Shown here: in pieces, positions 47,220 through 60,954 of the stretch
Layout: every line of letters begins with the position of its first letter
Numbering within the stretch: the stretch's first letter is position 1
Program-made: the position numbers and the translations under genes
Notes under the pieces: generated by a model
Told to the model about the DNA's origin: nothing
The model's database searches: none
Seen by the model: only the letters and a program-made list of their open reading frames with translations
Source of the DNA: Lepidurus packardi
Taxonomy: Eukaryota > Arthropoda > Branchiopoda > Notostraca > Triopsidae
Assembly: GCA_023053545.1 (NCBI GenBank)
Contig: JAKZAN010000006.1
Coordinates: forward strand, 3,043,001-3,107,000
DNA: 64,000 bases
Direction of reading: 5' to 3'

Positions 47220-50194
47220 TACTTTTAGCTCCCTGATTTAGCCTATAACAACCGCAACAGAAAATTTTAATGTTTTGAATCTCTCTCACAACAAACTAAT
47301 TCGCGGTTCCAAAACAAAACCCGCCGACAAACTAGGACTTCGCTCTTCAAGGTTTAAGATAACCTGCATTTGATCAAGCCTAGCCGTGCCATACGCCACT
47401 TGGCCCCTCCTTTTCGATCTATTTCTTGGTACCAGACTTCTATATGGAGATGTTCCCTCTATATATATCTTAACTTTTATGCCTTTTATACAGGAGTCAG
47501 GAGCAAGCCAAGCAAAAATGTTGCAAATAATTGCCGCTATGTGTCCAGTTTTGAGCTCCGTTTTCTCCAACAGGTTCTCCAGTTTCAGAACTCGGAAATA
47601 GAAATAACATTAACGTGTATTATCGTTGCAAAACGTTCTCCGGGAAACTACGGAGAAACGGGTGTCACTGTATTTGAAAATTGGTAGTTGGATTGGAAAT
47701 GCATTAGGTTAGGTTAGGATAGGTTAGGTTAAAACTTGTACCTTCTTCACTCCACTAACGGAATAAAGAAAAATTCATTGTTGGACAGTGACACAACAGT
47801 GTCATCTTTGACTCCGGGATACATTATATACGTGTATAACTAAATCCGCAAAAACGTGTTGGGTTTCTCAGGTTTCTTATAGGGATATAAGAAAGTAATT
47901 TCCCGTCTCGTATGCTTTTTTATGCTGTGAGAGAAGAATGAAACATTGAATGTAAGAAACGTCTTTCTATAGAACATGGGTTACGTTAGTCATGAAGAAA
48001 TTTTCATATTACAGCCAATCACGGGTGAACTTTATAATTGCATTGAGAAGCGACAAATAGCAGGAAGTTGGTTGATAATTTCAAAACTTTTCAACTCAGG
48101 GGCTCTGATTATAATAGATTTCCCCCGTTCTGCGTATCACTTATCTGCCTAATTAGTTATCCGTTATCTTCCTCCTACGTTCCTTTGTACCGGTAAATCC
48201 TTTTGAAACTTGAGAAAGCAGGTCTCAAAACCTTTACATTGGAAGGTAGCCTTGCTATCCTACTGTGTAAAACTGTATACCGTGACCAGTCTCTTTAGTT
48301 TTACTGCGGGAATTACAAGAGGAACGCAACACCGAACCACCTCATTAATTAGAAGGATGGTTGCAGTGGACCTATGGGAAATGACTGGAGCCCTACGAAT
48401 AACACTCAGTTGAATTAATTTTCGCTAAAACAATACTTATTTACCTTTATACACATCTTATTACTTGAATGCATTGCTTTCAAAATGAACACAGAAAATG
48501 CTTAACTCAAATTACCTTTATAATTATAATTACCTTTACCTTAATAATGCTTTACTCAAATTACCCTTGTCGTTTGTTGATTCGTTTTCCCGCCATTTCT
48601 GAAGGTCAAAAACCGCCGCAACTGGCTACCGTGGAAGCAGTGTTTTGGCTCATGCTCCTGAAGCTTTCTGGCATGCCTCCCTAATAGGCCATGGTCCAAG
48701 CCAAGCCGCATTATTTCGCGTATATGGTTTTAGTGAATGTGTCTCACACACAGATACAAAAAAAAGTTTTTAAAGATAACAAAAAAATTGTGCGAAAAGT
48801 TTCTTATTTTAAGATAAAGAAAACTTAAGACGGATATCTTAGTCGTTTGTGTATTGGATAACCATGCATTTCTCTATTTTGGGGTCCCAGCCAAGTCGCT
48901 CCTAGCGCCCGGTCGTGGCATCACTTAAAGCATCGCCCTTCGTACTCAGGGACGCTGATCCGTAGAGCCATTTAGCTAGACGCTAGACCCATTAAGTAAA
49001 GCCTCAATTAAGACTAAAAGCACCTGCTAACCTTTCTTTTGTAACGACGGATTAGACCCGAAAAGTTCCATGCCATCCCCAATTGGATTTTTTTTCACTA
49101 AGTGCAAAGTTCTGTTGCCCCTTACCCGCCCGGGATCCTTGTCACGTGGCCGTCAATATCGGTCATATCACAGCGCAAGAACTCCCCCACCTGCTTCTTT
49201 CCCACCACTTTTGCGCGAGTTGCCAGTATGAACCAACCTAGCTCACGTTCGTGAACAGAAAAGGAGCCTGATAAGTTCCCTGTAACATTGAATTTCCCTA
49301 GTCACGATCTATTCGGAGGCAGCCTCACTACCTCCAAAGCCGAAAGGTTTGTAAATTGGCCCAAAAAAATCGCATCCAGGAAAGAAGAGACAGTTGTCGA
49401 CCCGTCGTCAGTGTGCGAATGTGTCTGTACGGTGTATGTGTTGAAGACATACCGACATGGTTCAGAAAAGTTCTCCAGAGACGATCGGGAGTTGACAAAT
49501 CTGCAGCTTTATCAAGTTACTGATGGGCGTCAGGACGCTGGTAGCTGCCAGGCTCGTTTATTGAGCGTGTTGTTCAGTGCGCGGAAGATGCGCTGCGCAA
49601 TGTCACAGGCGCAGAATATCTCTCCATAGCTAGAAATTAGGCTGCGGGGCCCGGGCCAAGTGAAACCAACCGAACTCTTCGCAGCCACTCTGTTAGGTTT
49701 AGGGAAGTTGGAACCAACTCATCACGCTCTTTCTCTCTCTTTTTCCTGTCCTCCTCCCAACTTTTCCCGTGCATATAGATACACGTTTGGCTTTTAATCT
49801 TTGATTTTTGTCTCTGTAGTAGAACCTGTGGTGTTCTTTTGCGAACTTGGGCTCTTCAACGCAGAATTTTGGTGTTTTTTTTTTACGAGTTGAGCGAACT
49901 CTTTCCCACCCTTTTAGTGCCCCCTCCCTCTTTATCTCGCCAAAAAAGTGAAGGAGATCTTGGCAATGGCGTGAGGTCTTCCAAAAATGCTGGTAGTGAA
50001 CGCCATGGTGGCTTTCGAGTGCAAGAACGTTTGGCTGACACTTGAACTGCCAACGCCGGTGCTCTTGTTCGGATTTGGAATGGGCATGCAGGGCAGACGA
50101 GAACTGCAGAGGCGAGTAGGCTGCTCGAGCTCTTCCTAAATGGTCAGTCAGTGATTTTTAACCCAATGGACCGAAGATCACCTACAGCAGCACC
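47220..50194. other. Region between divergent ASH2 and slowpoke genes
   Basis: Contains both promoters and the slowpoke 5' UTR. Overlapping open frames on both strands at 47286-47687 and one at 49288-49629 have no family I recognise and no supporting splice structure. A TTAGG tract lies at 47704-47730. A pyrimidine-rich stretch near 49725-49760 precedes the channel gene. Confidence 0.5.
47704..47730. repeat. Short interstitial TTAGG telomere-type repeat
   Basis: About five and a half TTAGG units with one interruption (GGATAGG). TTAGG is the ancestral arthropod telomere repeat. The tract is short and inside a gene-rich region, so it is interstitial. Confidence 0.8.
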
Positions 50195-50515
50195 ATGTCC
50201 GATTCCGATGAAGACGTGTACACTCCGACCCCGGAAGAAATTGAGTGCCTCAAAGAACGCAAGTGGTGGTGTTTCTTGCTCTCGAGTATTTTTACGTTTT
50301 TGGCTGGCTTGCTAATCGTGCTCCTTTGGCGTGCCTTTGCTATTGTGTGCTGTCGCAAAGAGCCTCCCGCGGAATACAGCCAAAGTGATGCCAAATCCAA
50401 AGAACCGAGAGCAAGTCGCCAGCATAAAGAAGAATTTGAATCTACCTTTGTCACCGAAGCAAAGGACTGGGCGGGAGAACTTATCTCGGGACAAACAACC
50501 ACCGGCAGGATTTTG
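50195..50515 (+). CDS. slo: Slowpoke BK-type calcium-activated potassium channel, first coding exon (partial)
   Basis: First coding exon of the large-conductance potassium channel gated by voltage and calcium. The ATG has good context (CAGCACCATGT). It encodes 107 residues: a short acidic extracellular N-terminus (DSDEDVYTPTPEE), the S0 membrane segment unique to BK channels (WWCFLLSSIFTFLAGLLIV, about residues 28-46, then LLWRAFAIVCCRKEP), and the conserved linker FVTEAKDWAGELISGQTT leading to S1. The exon ends TTGRIL at a GTACGC donor, phase 0. The rest of the protein (S1-S6, RCK domains) is not in the window, so the gene continues beyond 64000. Confidence 0.95.
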
Positions 50516-51869
50516 GTACGCCAATAAACGTTTGAATTTTACTAATACATTTCGAGGTTTTACATTCAATACTCACGTCCGCTCTAACGCGCGCACTTTA
50601 ATTTTTTTTAATTACAATTTTCTTTATCATTCCACTACTCACGGTATAAGAGCATATTATAGTGACGATTCCCAAGAAATTCTGTCGTAGACTGTTTGAA
50701 ATTCTTTCTTGCATTATGTTTCAATATGTCCTATTCCGCAAGTTACCGAGCCAGCGAACCAGAAGCCGGACGAATGCTACCAATCCCCGTCAGGATAGTA
50801 CCAATCGTTCGATCACTGTTTCTTATTCTTTATTGCATCGTTGCAGCAGTCGCAAGGCAGGCCCACGTAACGCTACGGGTCCCCGGCTGGACATTAAACG
50901 AAACGTCGGTAGCTTCTGTTTTAGACGGAGATAGTACGTGAAGGGACCCCATTCCGAATCTCTCTCGTTGTCTGAGTGACAGGAATAGGTGTGTAACAGT
51001 AGCCTTGACAATCGAGCGTATGTAGAGCACTCATATGCAGAGTGACAACCTGCAGTCACGGATTCCTTTGGATTCATGCTAATGGTTCCAAGGTTTGACC
51101 TCCGCTTTCTTTTAAACATACCGCTGGCGTGCTGCGAAAATTATAGCTCTATCAAATAAGGAGGCTTGTCTTGAACCATACTTTAAGGCTAAGGAGCTCC
51201 GCCCAATTGCCTGGCTCGGACACGGGACCAGCCCCCTCTTGGCCATTAGGCCACATTGTGGGGAAAGTAAGGTCATGGCTCGTGCTGGGTTGGGATGTGT
51301 GAATGAGATAGCTTGGGATCAAAAGCAGAACAACTCCCAAGTTTCACAGAGAAACTGTGGCAAAAGGGGAGTAGAAAGATGCATAGTTTAACCTGCATTA
51401 AGGAATGGATAGGGAATTTGGGGATAATTTTCCCATGCAACTCTCTCTGGAAATGTTTTTTTTTTCCGAAAAACACTATCCGCGTCGTAAACTTGTTCGC
51501 TTTTCCCATGCAAAACAAGACAATGACAATAAGAGTCCCACGGTTTTATTCTACCTCGTTACTCATTTACATTTGAGGTTCATAACCCCCTCTTTGCCCC
51601 TCTCGTGCAACTTAATGTCGCGTACAGCGAGCACCTCGTTTCTGTTTTTCCTTTCTATTTTTCCCCTTTTTGTTTTCCTGTTGGGTGTCGGTGTTTATTG
51701 ACAATGTGGGTTAACGAGCACAGTGTACTTTACTCCCTGGATAGTTATTAATCGTATGAGAGTTGATAAGGTAAAGTAAAAAAAAATAGGATAGGACTAA
51801 GCAGACCGTCGAGACTCGCAAGTCGTTAGGGATGGGGGGCGTTTTTGGCGAAAGATTCCGAGAAATGGG

Positions 51870-51886
51870 CACACACACACACACGG
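51870..51886. repeat. (AC)n microsatellite
   Basis: Run of about eight CA dinucleotides inside the slowpoke intron. It may be length-polymorphic. Confidence 0.8.
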
Positions 51887-54800
51887 AAAGAAGGGGTTCT
51901 CGGTTGCCTTGCGGAGCTGTCAATAAGGCTTGATGGTGTAGCAATCAATAAGTCTAGTCATTCGCTCGTGGCAGGCCTCGCAACCCCGTTCAGCTAGTTA
52001 AGGAAGCACCTCTTCTTCGAGTTCCGTTTCCTATTTTAGTTCTTTTTCTCCCCTCTCCCGTTTTTTTCTTGAAGGGAGAGCGGATGCTGGGACGTGGGAG
52101 AGGGACGATGGATTGCATTAAAACGATTAATTGTGCCTAGACGTTGGCAAAGCGGGTTAATTAAGGCCCGCCTCGTGATGCATGTATATGTATACAAGTC
52201 TTGTCCAAGTGAGAAGCTGGTTTGCAAGTGGCGAATTGGTAGTTCACGCACGCGAAGTCATAAACAGGTTTTATATATACAGGAAGAAGACTCAGTTCTA
52301 TTCACGTGCTAGCAGCTTTTTTCGTATTGAACGAGAAAGGGATTGCACAAGCACTTTTTTGGCATACTTATTAGCATAGTTGGGTTATAACGAAAACACG
52401 TTTTGTTTAAGGCGTTGACGGTTTACGCCGTAACCTAAAGTGATATTTCCTCCCATATTCTTTTTTTTTTCATTCGAAATTTTGTTTTTTGTTGAAAAGC
52501 TAGTGGGCTTTAAGGCTTCGTAATTGCACTTTACGTAATTTCCCGAATGTGAGGTCAAGAAATAGTTTTGCGTCTCTATTCGACGACTACAAAAGAAGCC
52601 GCAGCAATTCTCGGCGTTGCTTTTAATGCAATTATGTAAGAAGATTGTTTGGAATTTAGAAATGACTCATCCATTTTGCACTTGCATTTATGTACAAATA
52701 TACTTTAAGAGCTTGATGAATCAGAAATATGAATGTATGCTTTAATTAAAATTTTACGGATTTATTTCAGCAAAATGGTTGACGAAATTAAATTTATTTA
52801 GACTTGCAAGTAATAGTTGCAATGGTTGCCAATTCGGAGCTATGAGTATTATTAAGAATAATAATCCGTTTTCATTTTTTGATACTATTTGATACTATAC
52901 TATTTTGATACTTTAAGTATTAATTCCATAAGCGTGTTTTGTGACGACACTAAATGCATATTACCATCCCATCCAAACAAAAGCTACTGACGTTTCGCAT
53001 TAGGTTAGGCGGGTACCCTTAGCATTAGTTCGGCCTGCCTTACCAAATAGCACAACGACGCAAAAATGAATAATTAAAGGTGGCCGACCGAATGTTGTTC
53101 CTAACCAGGATTCCTCTGGTTTCTTTGGCTTGAGAGTTTCCTCACTAACTTTTCTTGTAAGGAATAATACAAGATTTGCACACAGCAAAACGCATAGGTA
53201 TGGCTAAGCCTGTACGATCCGCAATTTCGCCACTAAGATGTAGGCCGTCCATTTCCACCATGGTCGCAATGATGGCTGCCGTGCATTTTCCCTGAGGGCA
53301 AATCTTAAAAAGAAACAAGAGACGAAAGAGAGGCACATGGCATGACATAGCGAGAAAGCTTTTTATATTGGCGGCATCGAATTTCAAAGATATATTTCTT
53401 GTGCTTTCAACCAGATCTGCATATAGACGCTAGGATTCGTTATAGTTTTAAGTGTTCTTTTTTCGTAAAACAAGTTCGTTATAGAATTTTCCATAGGACT
53501 AGGAAGAAAGAAGGACTTCTGTAGCATTAAAAAAGCAAGTTTTGAGGCCGAGTTTAAGCACGACAGGACTCCACGAACTGGATTTGGTTGCAAAGCCCCT
53601 TTTGGCTCACTGTTTTTGGTTTTTATTTTTTATTTCTGCGATAAGGGGCTAGCGGAAGCAAGTTTGATAGCTGAATGTCATGCACCAACAGTCTGAAGTA
53701 CGTTTTGTATGTCTTATTTAGGTTGCAATTATGCATTTCACTTTTTCGGAGATTGTTATGTGCCTGACCAGGGCATATAGATCATTGTTGCATGTCATAG
53801 ATAGTGGCGTATAGTAACTATGAGCAAAAGTGTCACTTTTTATTACTCGCCAGGCCCTTAAAAACGCCCAAACAGTTCGATAGCCGCGGCAAGGCGAGGA
53901 AATAAGAACGGTTATTCATTGTTGTAGTAATGCGCGGTAGGCAGTGCTGACCTGCGAGTAACGTGGGGAGCTGCGGAGGGGACCTCGAATTTGGGCCCAA
54001 AACCATAGGACTGCGTTCCGTCCGGTTAACTATTAGTAGGTTTTCGGGGTTAAATGAAGTGGAAATCGTAGAATAGGGTTGCAAAGCGTTGTCATGCCAA
54101 CGTTCATGTGATGATGCTATTTGGTTGCATACTGTGTAGCGTAGCTGTCTTCCTACACTGAATACTCGGTGTGTAAACTTTGAAGGAGAGAGCAAAGTGC
54201 CCGCTGTTTTTAAATGGTGCATCTATACAGTTAACGGAAAACGATCCCTGCCTTATTCTCGGGGATCGTGGGAGAAAACGAGGGCAACGTACAGTACAAC
54301 AGGCATTGAAAACGGTCGTATCGATTCCTTGCTTATACTTATTCGCTACAAAAGCCAAAGGGGAATTGTATGGAACGTAGACAATTGAGAGAGCAATGGA
54401 AACTGTGAAAAATAAAGTTCTGTATCTTTGGCTTAGGTTGTCTTGATGATTAATGAGACTGATGTTTGCTGGATAGGCTAAGCAAATTGCAGTGAAAGGA
54501 ATATATAAAGAGACCACTGAAAGATTTATTAGAGGTAGGGTCTGTATGTCTTTTTTAAGCTGTTGGAGACGAAGAAGAGCGAGTGAGATGCGTGTAGAGC
54601 ACTTTTGTATATTAATGAGCCGTAGCTTTGTCTTACATTGATGGATGTTTAGGGCAACGGAATTTTACATTTAGTGAGTGCCAAAACGATCTAGCGTCTT
54701 TTCGCGTTGCAGGGACCTGTCAATAAGCCTCCTAACTTTTGAAACTACTAGGACACCTTCATTTTACACTCCTTTCGGATTTAACGTAATCTTTACTTTA

Positions 54801-55230
54801 TTTTTTTCCAGGTAAAATGGCACCGCTCTTTATGTTGTAAGCTTAGATATTAACGTTGCTCTTTTAGTAAGTACAATGCTGTAACAGCTCTTTATGTTAG
54901 CATTGAATTCCGAAAATAATTGAGAAGGATTTCTTAGGTAGAAAAAAATCGCTTTCACTACATTGCTTTTTTATTGGGCTTTTTGTTGAGATGGGCACTA
55001 TGCTACACAAGAATGCCGGAGATTACCCTTCTCAGTGACGGAGAAACTAGAAAAAGTGCCTTGTGCTGCTAGACCAAAGGGACAAGAAACTAATGATTTA
55101 CACAAAGGGGTCACGTAAGGGCCACGCTTCACAGTCCCGATTGTTCCGTATGTCGAGACATGTTCAGCAAACTACAGTACTGTGCACTTGTACCAAGTCT
55201 TGTAAAGTTAAACTAAGTTCTCAGTATTTC

Positions 55231-55289
55231 TTTATTTGAGACGGAGTTCTGAGACGGAATTTTGAGACGGAATTTATTTGAGACGGAGA
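55231..55289. repeat. Short tandem repeat of TTTGAGACGGA units
   Basis: Four copies of TGAGACGGA within 60 bp, some extended by TTTATT. A local duplication within the slowpoke intron. Confidence 0.75.
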
Positions 55290-58200
55290 CGCTGTTTACA
55301 GAATTTATTTGTAATTTTTTACGCATTTCAGTAGTGAATTACATAAACCTGACGGTATAGATTGTAAATTACAATGTTCGTTTCAATTTTACTAGTATTT
55401 TCTTGGTATAAAAGGGACCAGGTATCATTTTTAAATATAACTTAGCATTCACTTTGTTGCGAAATCCGCTAAAAACACTCATAAGAAAAGGAATCTATAT
55501 TTTTCATTGAAGTTCATCTGGGATGCAATCTCTCACGAACTATAAACTGAATGTCCCGGAAAAGTCTAATTCCAAAGGTGAGAAGATAACGGATGCACAA
55601 GCTCTATAAATAGACGCAGATTACACGATCTTGACAAAAAAAAACTGGAAAATGACAAGGAAAGGCGTTAAGACGACAAAGCAGCAGAATAAAAATGGGA
55701 TGAGGTAACAAAACGCGAGGGAAAAATTTCCATATTACATCATATGCGTTTTAGTACCCAGTCGTTAGTTAAATCCTCCCGCATATCTTAGCCTCTATGG
55801 CCGTTTACCAAGGGGGAGTTGAGTTTGGCGATGACGCAAAAAAGAAAATTTCTGAAATATAGCCAAAAAAATCTGAGAGCCACTAACTTTTTTCTTTGCT
55901 TTCATCGGCTCAGAAACTCGCTATAACTAGTATACTTATTAAAAATATAAATTGGGTGTCCAATCATTCCATATTACTTAATTCCTAAATTATATTATAT
56001 GATTATTTCTTAAAACTGCATAAAAAGGAATTACAACAATTACAGGAATAGTAATTTTGAAGTTACTTTGAAATGCAGTTTTCTATAATAGATGCGCAGA
56101 TTGGACATATCTGCGCAGAAATACGCTTGCATTTCTTGAGGAATAGTGCTTAGTGTATAACCTTAATGAACCACCTTTGGACTTTGGAAACGTGGTGATG
56201 TTTCCGGAATTTCAAACATATTACTGCGCTGCGGATTACGAGAGTAGAACGGCAAAGCAGAAAGGAGTCGCGGCACAAGTCTGCACAGGCTTAGGTAAGG
56301 ATCGGCGAGCAGCGATCAATAACCAGCGTACAAACACTCATTAATGGAAGAGACCTCGCATGTATTTGCCTGCATAGCACATGCACACACAAGCTCACGT
56401 ATAAACATGCCGCTGAACTTGTGCCAAATTGTGTTTGAAGGGCCAACAGACGGGGATCTTTAGACAGAGAGAGAGCGATAGAGGAAGAGAGCAAAGAAAA
56501 TTTTGTTACAGGGCAGACACAGTAAGTCCCCAATCGAACAGGACATGTCAAATCCGTTAAACATGGAACTGTCTAGGGACTCTGCTTTGTCTTTTTATTC
56601 CCTATGGTACGCTCCACCAACGATTACTATACGGTGGGCCTCTTGTAAATTGCTTCGTTTATTTGTCCCGAACGCTATCGGAGCAATCCCGAGATATATT
56701 TTCTGGGATTTAGGACGAATTAATGGTACCTCAGAGAGTTCTGCTACACACGTAATTAACAGATTAAAGTGTCCTATTCTATTTGAGACTTTTACTACTA
56801 GACAGGCCTTTTTATTATACCCATTCTGTTGTATGAGCGAGGCAGAAATTGAATGCTGGTCACCCTTTCCCTTTGGCTAACTTGAGAAAAAGAATGGTTC
56901 ATGTCAGAGTAGTAGAATGAAAACAGTACTCAATTGTAATCAGATGAATCAAGCCCTATATTATCACGAAAGTTGCGTTAATTATTTAGTTTGAGGTTTT
57001 AAAGTTAGTTATTCTATAGTTTTGCTGATTATTGATAAAACTGCTGGATCTGCTGGCTACAAAAACCCGCCCAGTTTTGAGGGCAACATGGCTGTGCATG
57101 AACAAAGATCAAAGAACGGTGCATTTCTTCGGACGTACACAAGGGCTTCGGTTACGGAGTTTCGTTTAGTGGGGTTGGATCCCCTGAGATTACTTTGGGC
57201 TCTTTTTCGCCTTTTTGGGAAGTTTTGCTCAAGTCTACATTCTTTGCGTAGCCTTGCAAAGGTGGATCGAAGTAATAAGAATTCTGAAGAAGAGTGGTTA
57301 GAGTTGACGATTTGGTTCAGTCTTTGTCTTACGCTGTGACAAACTACGTAGTATACTGTACATTATAGCGGGCTTAAAGCTTAAATGGGAGTGTAAAAGA
57401 AACCCTATGAACACTCGTCTGGCTTGAAAGACATTTTGTGGAGTAGCGGGGAAAACAAGAAATCGGAGCCCTTTTGTCCACCTATACGAGGCCGTCGCTA
57501 AAAATCGTTAAAAGGACCATGAAAAAGCAAGAAAAAATATAGTTTAGGCAATTATAATGGCTCCTTTCGACGCAAGTTTTCAGTATAGGAGATCCAATCT
57601 TCATTCACCCATGCAAAGGAGCCAAGTTTTTCTTATACGGCAAGATTGAAAAAGTGTTGGGTACCTTTGGGGGGTAAATAGTTCAGTTTTTGACAAGCCA
57701 AACTTTTAGAACGGCTTATTGTGATCTCAGTCATGTTTACAACATCATGTTTACCGTGCACAGCATTATATAATTTTACTACAAGGTTTTTAAACAACAA
57801 ATCGTGCAAGATTAGGAATTCCCATTTTCCGTGACGTCATAATCTGCCTATGATGGATAGTTTGTACGACAGATAAGGAAATCGTTTTTGCTGTTTTTGC
57901 TTTCACCAGAAAAGCTCAAGAAAAATGTTTTCTTAAATTAGAAGTGCGGTTTGATATGTTTTATTACTTAATATTTTAATACTTAATATTTTTTAGCGAG
58001 CAATTTAAGCTAATTTAATTTTAGGGAGTTTTTTTCTGACATATGATTAAATCTTGACTAAAACTTAGGTTAATTACTTGCTTCGAGGGTTCAAGGAACG
58101 GAGGATCAAAGTTCCGACTGCGCGTGTCCGAGTGGTCCATAAATTCTCGCTTTCCTAGAAGAGATGATTCGGATTCAGCCTTTTCTTATATGCGTGGATC

Positions 58201-60907
58201 TGACCAACCAATCATGGTGTGGTGACATGAAATGTAGCATGGTGTGATGTGTACTCTTTTGACTCGTTGCCAAAAAAACCGAAAAAAAGCTGTCTTATAG
58301 TAAAGGTAGCATAAAGGGTCTGTGAACTCTTTACATGTAAACTTCAAATATATCTTTTTTTGAGGTTGGCAATGGTCGCGAGCGACACTCAAAAGTTAAT
58401 AAAAAAAATAGTGAAGAAAAGCAGGATTGCCCTGGCAGATGTTACTCTGACAGCTGCTAGCTAGATATCACGCATTTTATGGAAAAAATTGGCGACTTTT
58501 CCTTTCCTATACCTTGGCCTTTTACGTCTTTCTAAAATCCAAAGCAATTTTGGGAGTTGGCTTGGACTCCTTTTTTTACATATTCGGGATTATGGGATAC
58601 CAGCCATGAAACGAAACCAGAACACGTGAAGCCCCGAACAAATCAGAAGACTGAAAAAAAAATACCTCCGGAGATTGGAAACTTGAGCAAAACTAGTCTT
58701 TTACAAGCCAAGGGTTTTTCATTAATAACCAAGAAAAAGGTGCTCTTGGTCACGCCCCCTGCTTGCTAAGATTAGGAGACATGACTTTTGCTCAAGACTT
58801 GATTATTTCATAATGACTGACGGTTCTTTATCTTTTTATATTCTTAAATTGGAATGTGTGGTCTTAATGAGTGCAGTTCGTAAAGTGCCAAGCATAGGGC
58901 TAAAACGAAAGAAGACGCTAGACATAATTTTGAACAGCAACTAAGTTACGACCGGGTGGAAATGAACTAGTTGGGCTTCTTGGCCCAGGTATTAAAAAAT
59001 TCCCCCGGTCGGTAATGAGCAACTGTAAAGGTGTGAATGAGGGGCTCAGTAACCATAAACATTTATACTTCCTGACACCTTGCGGCCTTTTGTGCACGCG
59101 GCTGGCTGTTGATAAGCAAGCGAGGCAGAAGACGTTATTCTCGCTTTTGAAAACTCTTCTCCAAACACGGAGAAAAGGAAGATGTGTTTGTTGACGTGGA
59201 AAAGCCTTTTCCCCGCAGCCCCGCATGGGTTGTGTAGATGTGTGCCGTGACTACGATAACAAATATACGTCGTACTCGTTTGACTAAACCTTAAAGGCTT
59301 GATTGTGGCTGCGAGCCCACGCTTTAGTCCTTTTAAGTTTGATACCGAGGCCCTTAGTTCCGTCCCAAAAAAAGGAGCGGAAGCCCGCAAACAGCTCTGT
59401 CCAAATATTTGCTTTCTGTCAATCAGTCTTAAGAAGGAAGAAGAAGGAAAAGAGAGTGAAGGAAAAATCTACACAAAGCTTCCCGCGGTGGTCACGTGAG
59501 TCAAAATGGTCTGATCCCTACAGAGGTTATATTCAAAGGTTACTGAAGGAGGCTAGGTTAATTCCTAGCAAAATGCGTACGTGGCATTGTTAAGTTGGAA
59601 ATTTCGAAGGGGAGCACTTTTTTCTTTTTTAAGGCTATTTGAGTGGGAAAGTCCATTGAAATGCCTGGTTAGGAAAGTTTGGAATCGACTTTTCATTGTT
59701 GCCATGGGTTACTATAGTATACAGTTTGAAATATCCGCTGGACTTTTCAGTGTGCTAAAATACAATGTAGCATTTGGACTTAAAAAGTGGCTATTTACGA
59801 TCAGTCTGCTACTTAGGTCTGATTACTGTGTGTTTAATTATGAAATACGCAGCTCTAATATGTTACTTAGTCGTTGGGCTGAGAAATGTGGTGTAAAACA
59901 TTAACACTAACTCACGGTTTAAATGATAAATGAGTATTCTTCATGGATGTAGAAGCGTGAAAGTCTTAGGTCTATTTTCATAGTATTGAATTCGCTTCGT
60001 AACCAAGAAGTCACACATAGGTACATAATAGTAAGATTAGTACCATGCGAGCGTACCTAAATTTAGCTTAGGTTGCAGAAATATCCCTTCGCATCTCCCA
60101 TATGACGACCGGCTTGCATGATGCGCCGTATAGAGTGGGCTAAAAATACTTTGTTATATATGTTTAGGAGCAGTCTGCTTTGCGTTTCCCAAAAATGTTG
60201 TTCACGGAAAAGGGGTTCGACGGATAAGGGTTTCGACTTTGTTGGCAGCCTTTATTTATTTCTTTATTTTTTCTCGTCTTCATTGGTTCCGAAAAAGAAA
60301 ACACGCCCTAGTTTGTGTCTTTCTCTGGATACCAATTTATTATATACATTTGTTAGCTCCATAAAAGCAGCCAGGAAAGGACCTGGATTTGACCCTAAGG
60401 TGACGTCAAAAACAGCGTTGGGATGTCCCTTCCTCATTACATTAGCTCGATACGTTGTCTTAACCATTAAGTGTACCGTATATGTTCCCTCGATGGGATA
60501 TGTCCTGGGTAAAGTGAGAGCCATCCTTTTTGCATTGGGAAAACCAGGGACTGACGCAGAGCCACGAAACAAAATAAAATATGAAATATTGGCACTCATC
60601 TTGTATTTTTAGTTATTCCTCTTTAGGACCATTCAAGCATTCCTCGCGTCATGTTTTTGCAAGATTTCAGATGTTTTCCAACGAGCTTATCTCTGCGGAA
60701 TTAGGGGAAGAATGGAATCAAGATTTTTTTGTTTTTGTTTTTAAGACTCACGTTAAGCTATCTAAAGGCATTTAGCATGGAACGTTAGCTCGACATAAGC
60801 GGTTAGCATAGGGAATCCCGAACAACTGTTTCGTTAAACCCGTTGTATATTATGAGAAAACTCTTTGCCAGTAAAGTTAGATATACATTTAGACGCACTT
60901 ACTACAG

Positions 60908-60954
60908 TTGTACGTTCTTACTCTAATCTTTAATTAGAGTAAGAACGTACAACG
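60908..60954. repeat. Perfect inverted repeat, 21-bp arms, 5-nt loop
   Basis: The left arm, 60908-60928, begins GTTGTACGTTCTTACTC. The loop is CTTTA (60929-60933) and the right arm 60934-60954. No mismatch. A partial repeat of the end (GTACAAC) follows directly. Confidence 0.9.

Noticed and set aside
47286-47687. Overlapping frames of 94 and 105 codons on both strands upstream of ASH2
   Set aside because: No family recognised and they overlap each other. The region may hold ASH2 5' UTR or promoter.
56503-56880. 125-codon plus-strand frame
   Set aside because: Composition looks random, with no domain and no neighbouring exons in phase.
58118-58180. tRNA-like string (GTGTCCGAGTGGTC followed by GATTCGGATTCAG)
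   Set aside because: Resembles D-arm and T-arm pieces of a class II tRNA, but no closing acceptor stem or clear anticodon arm could be paired. Probably chance or a decayed tRNA-derived element.
60118-60612. 164-codon plus-strand frame and the 111-codon antisense frame in the slowpoke intron
   Set aside because: No recognisable domain, no supporting splice or promoter signal, and both strands are open, as expected by chance in such sequence. A protein search would be decisive.
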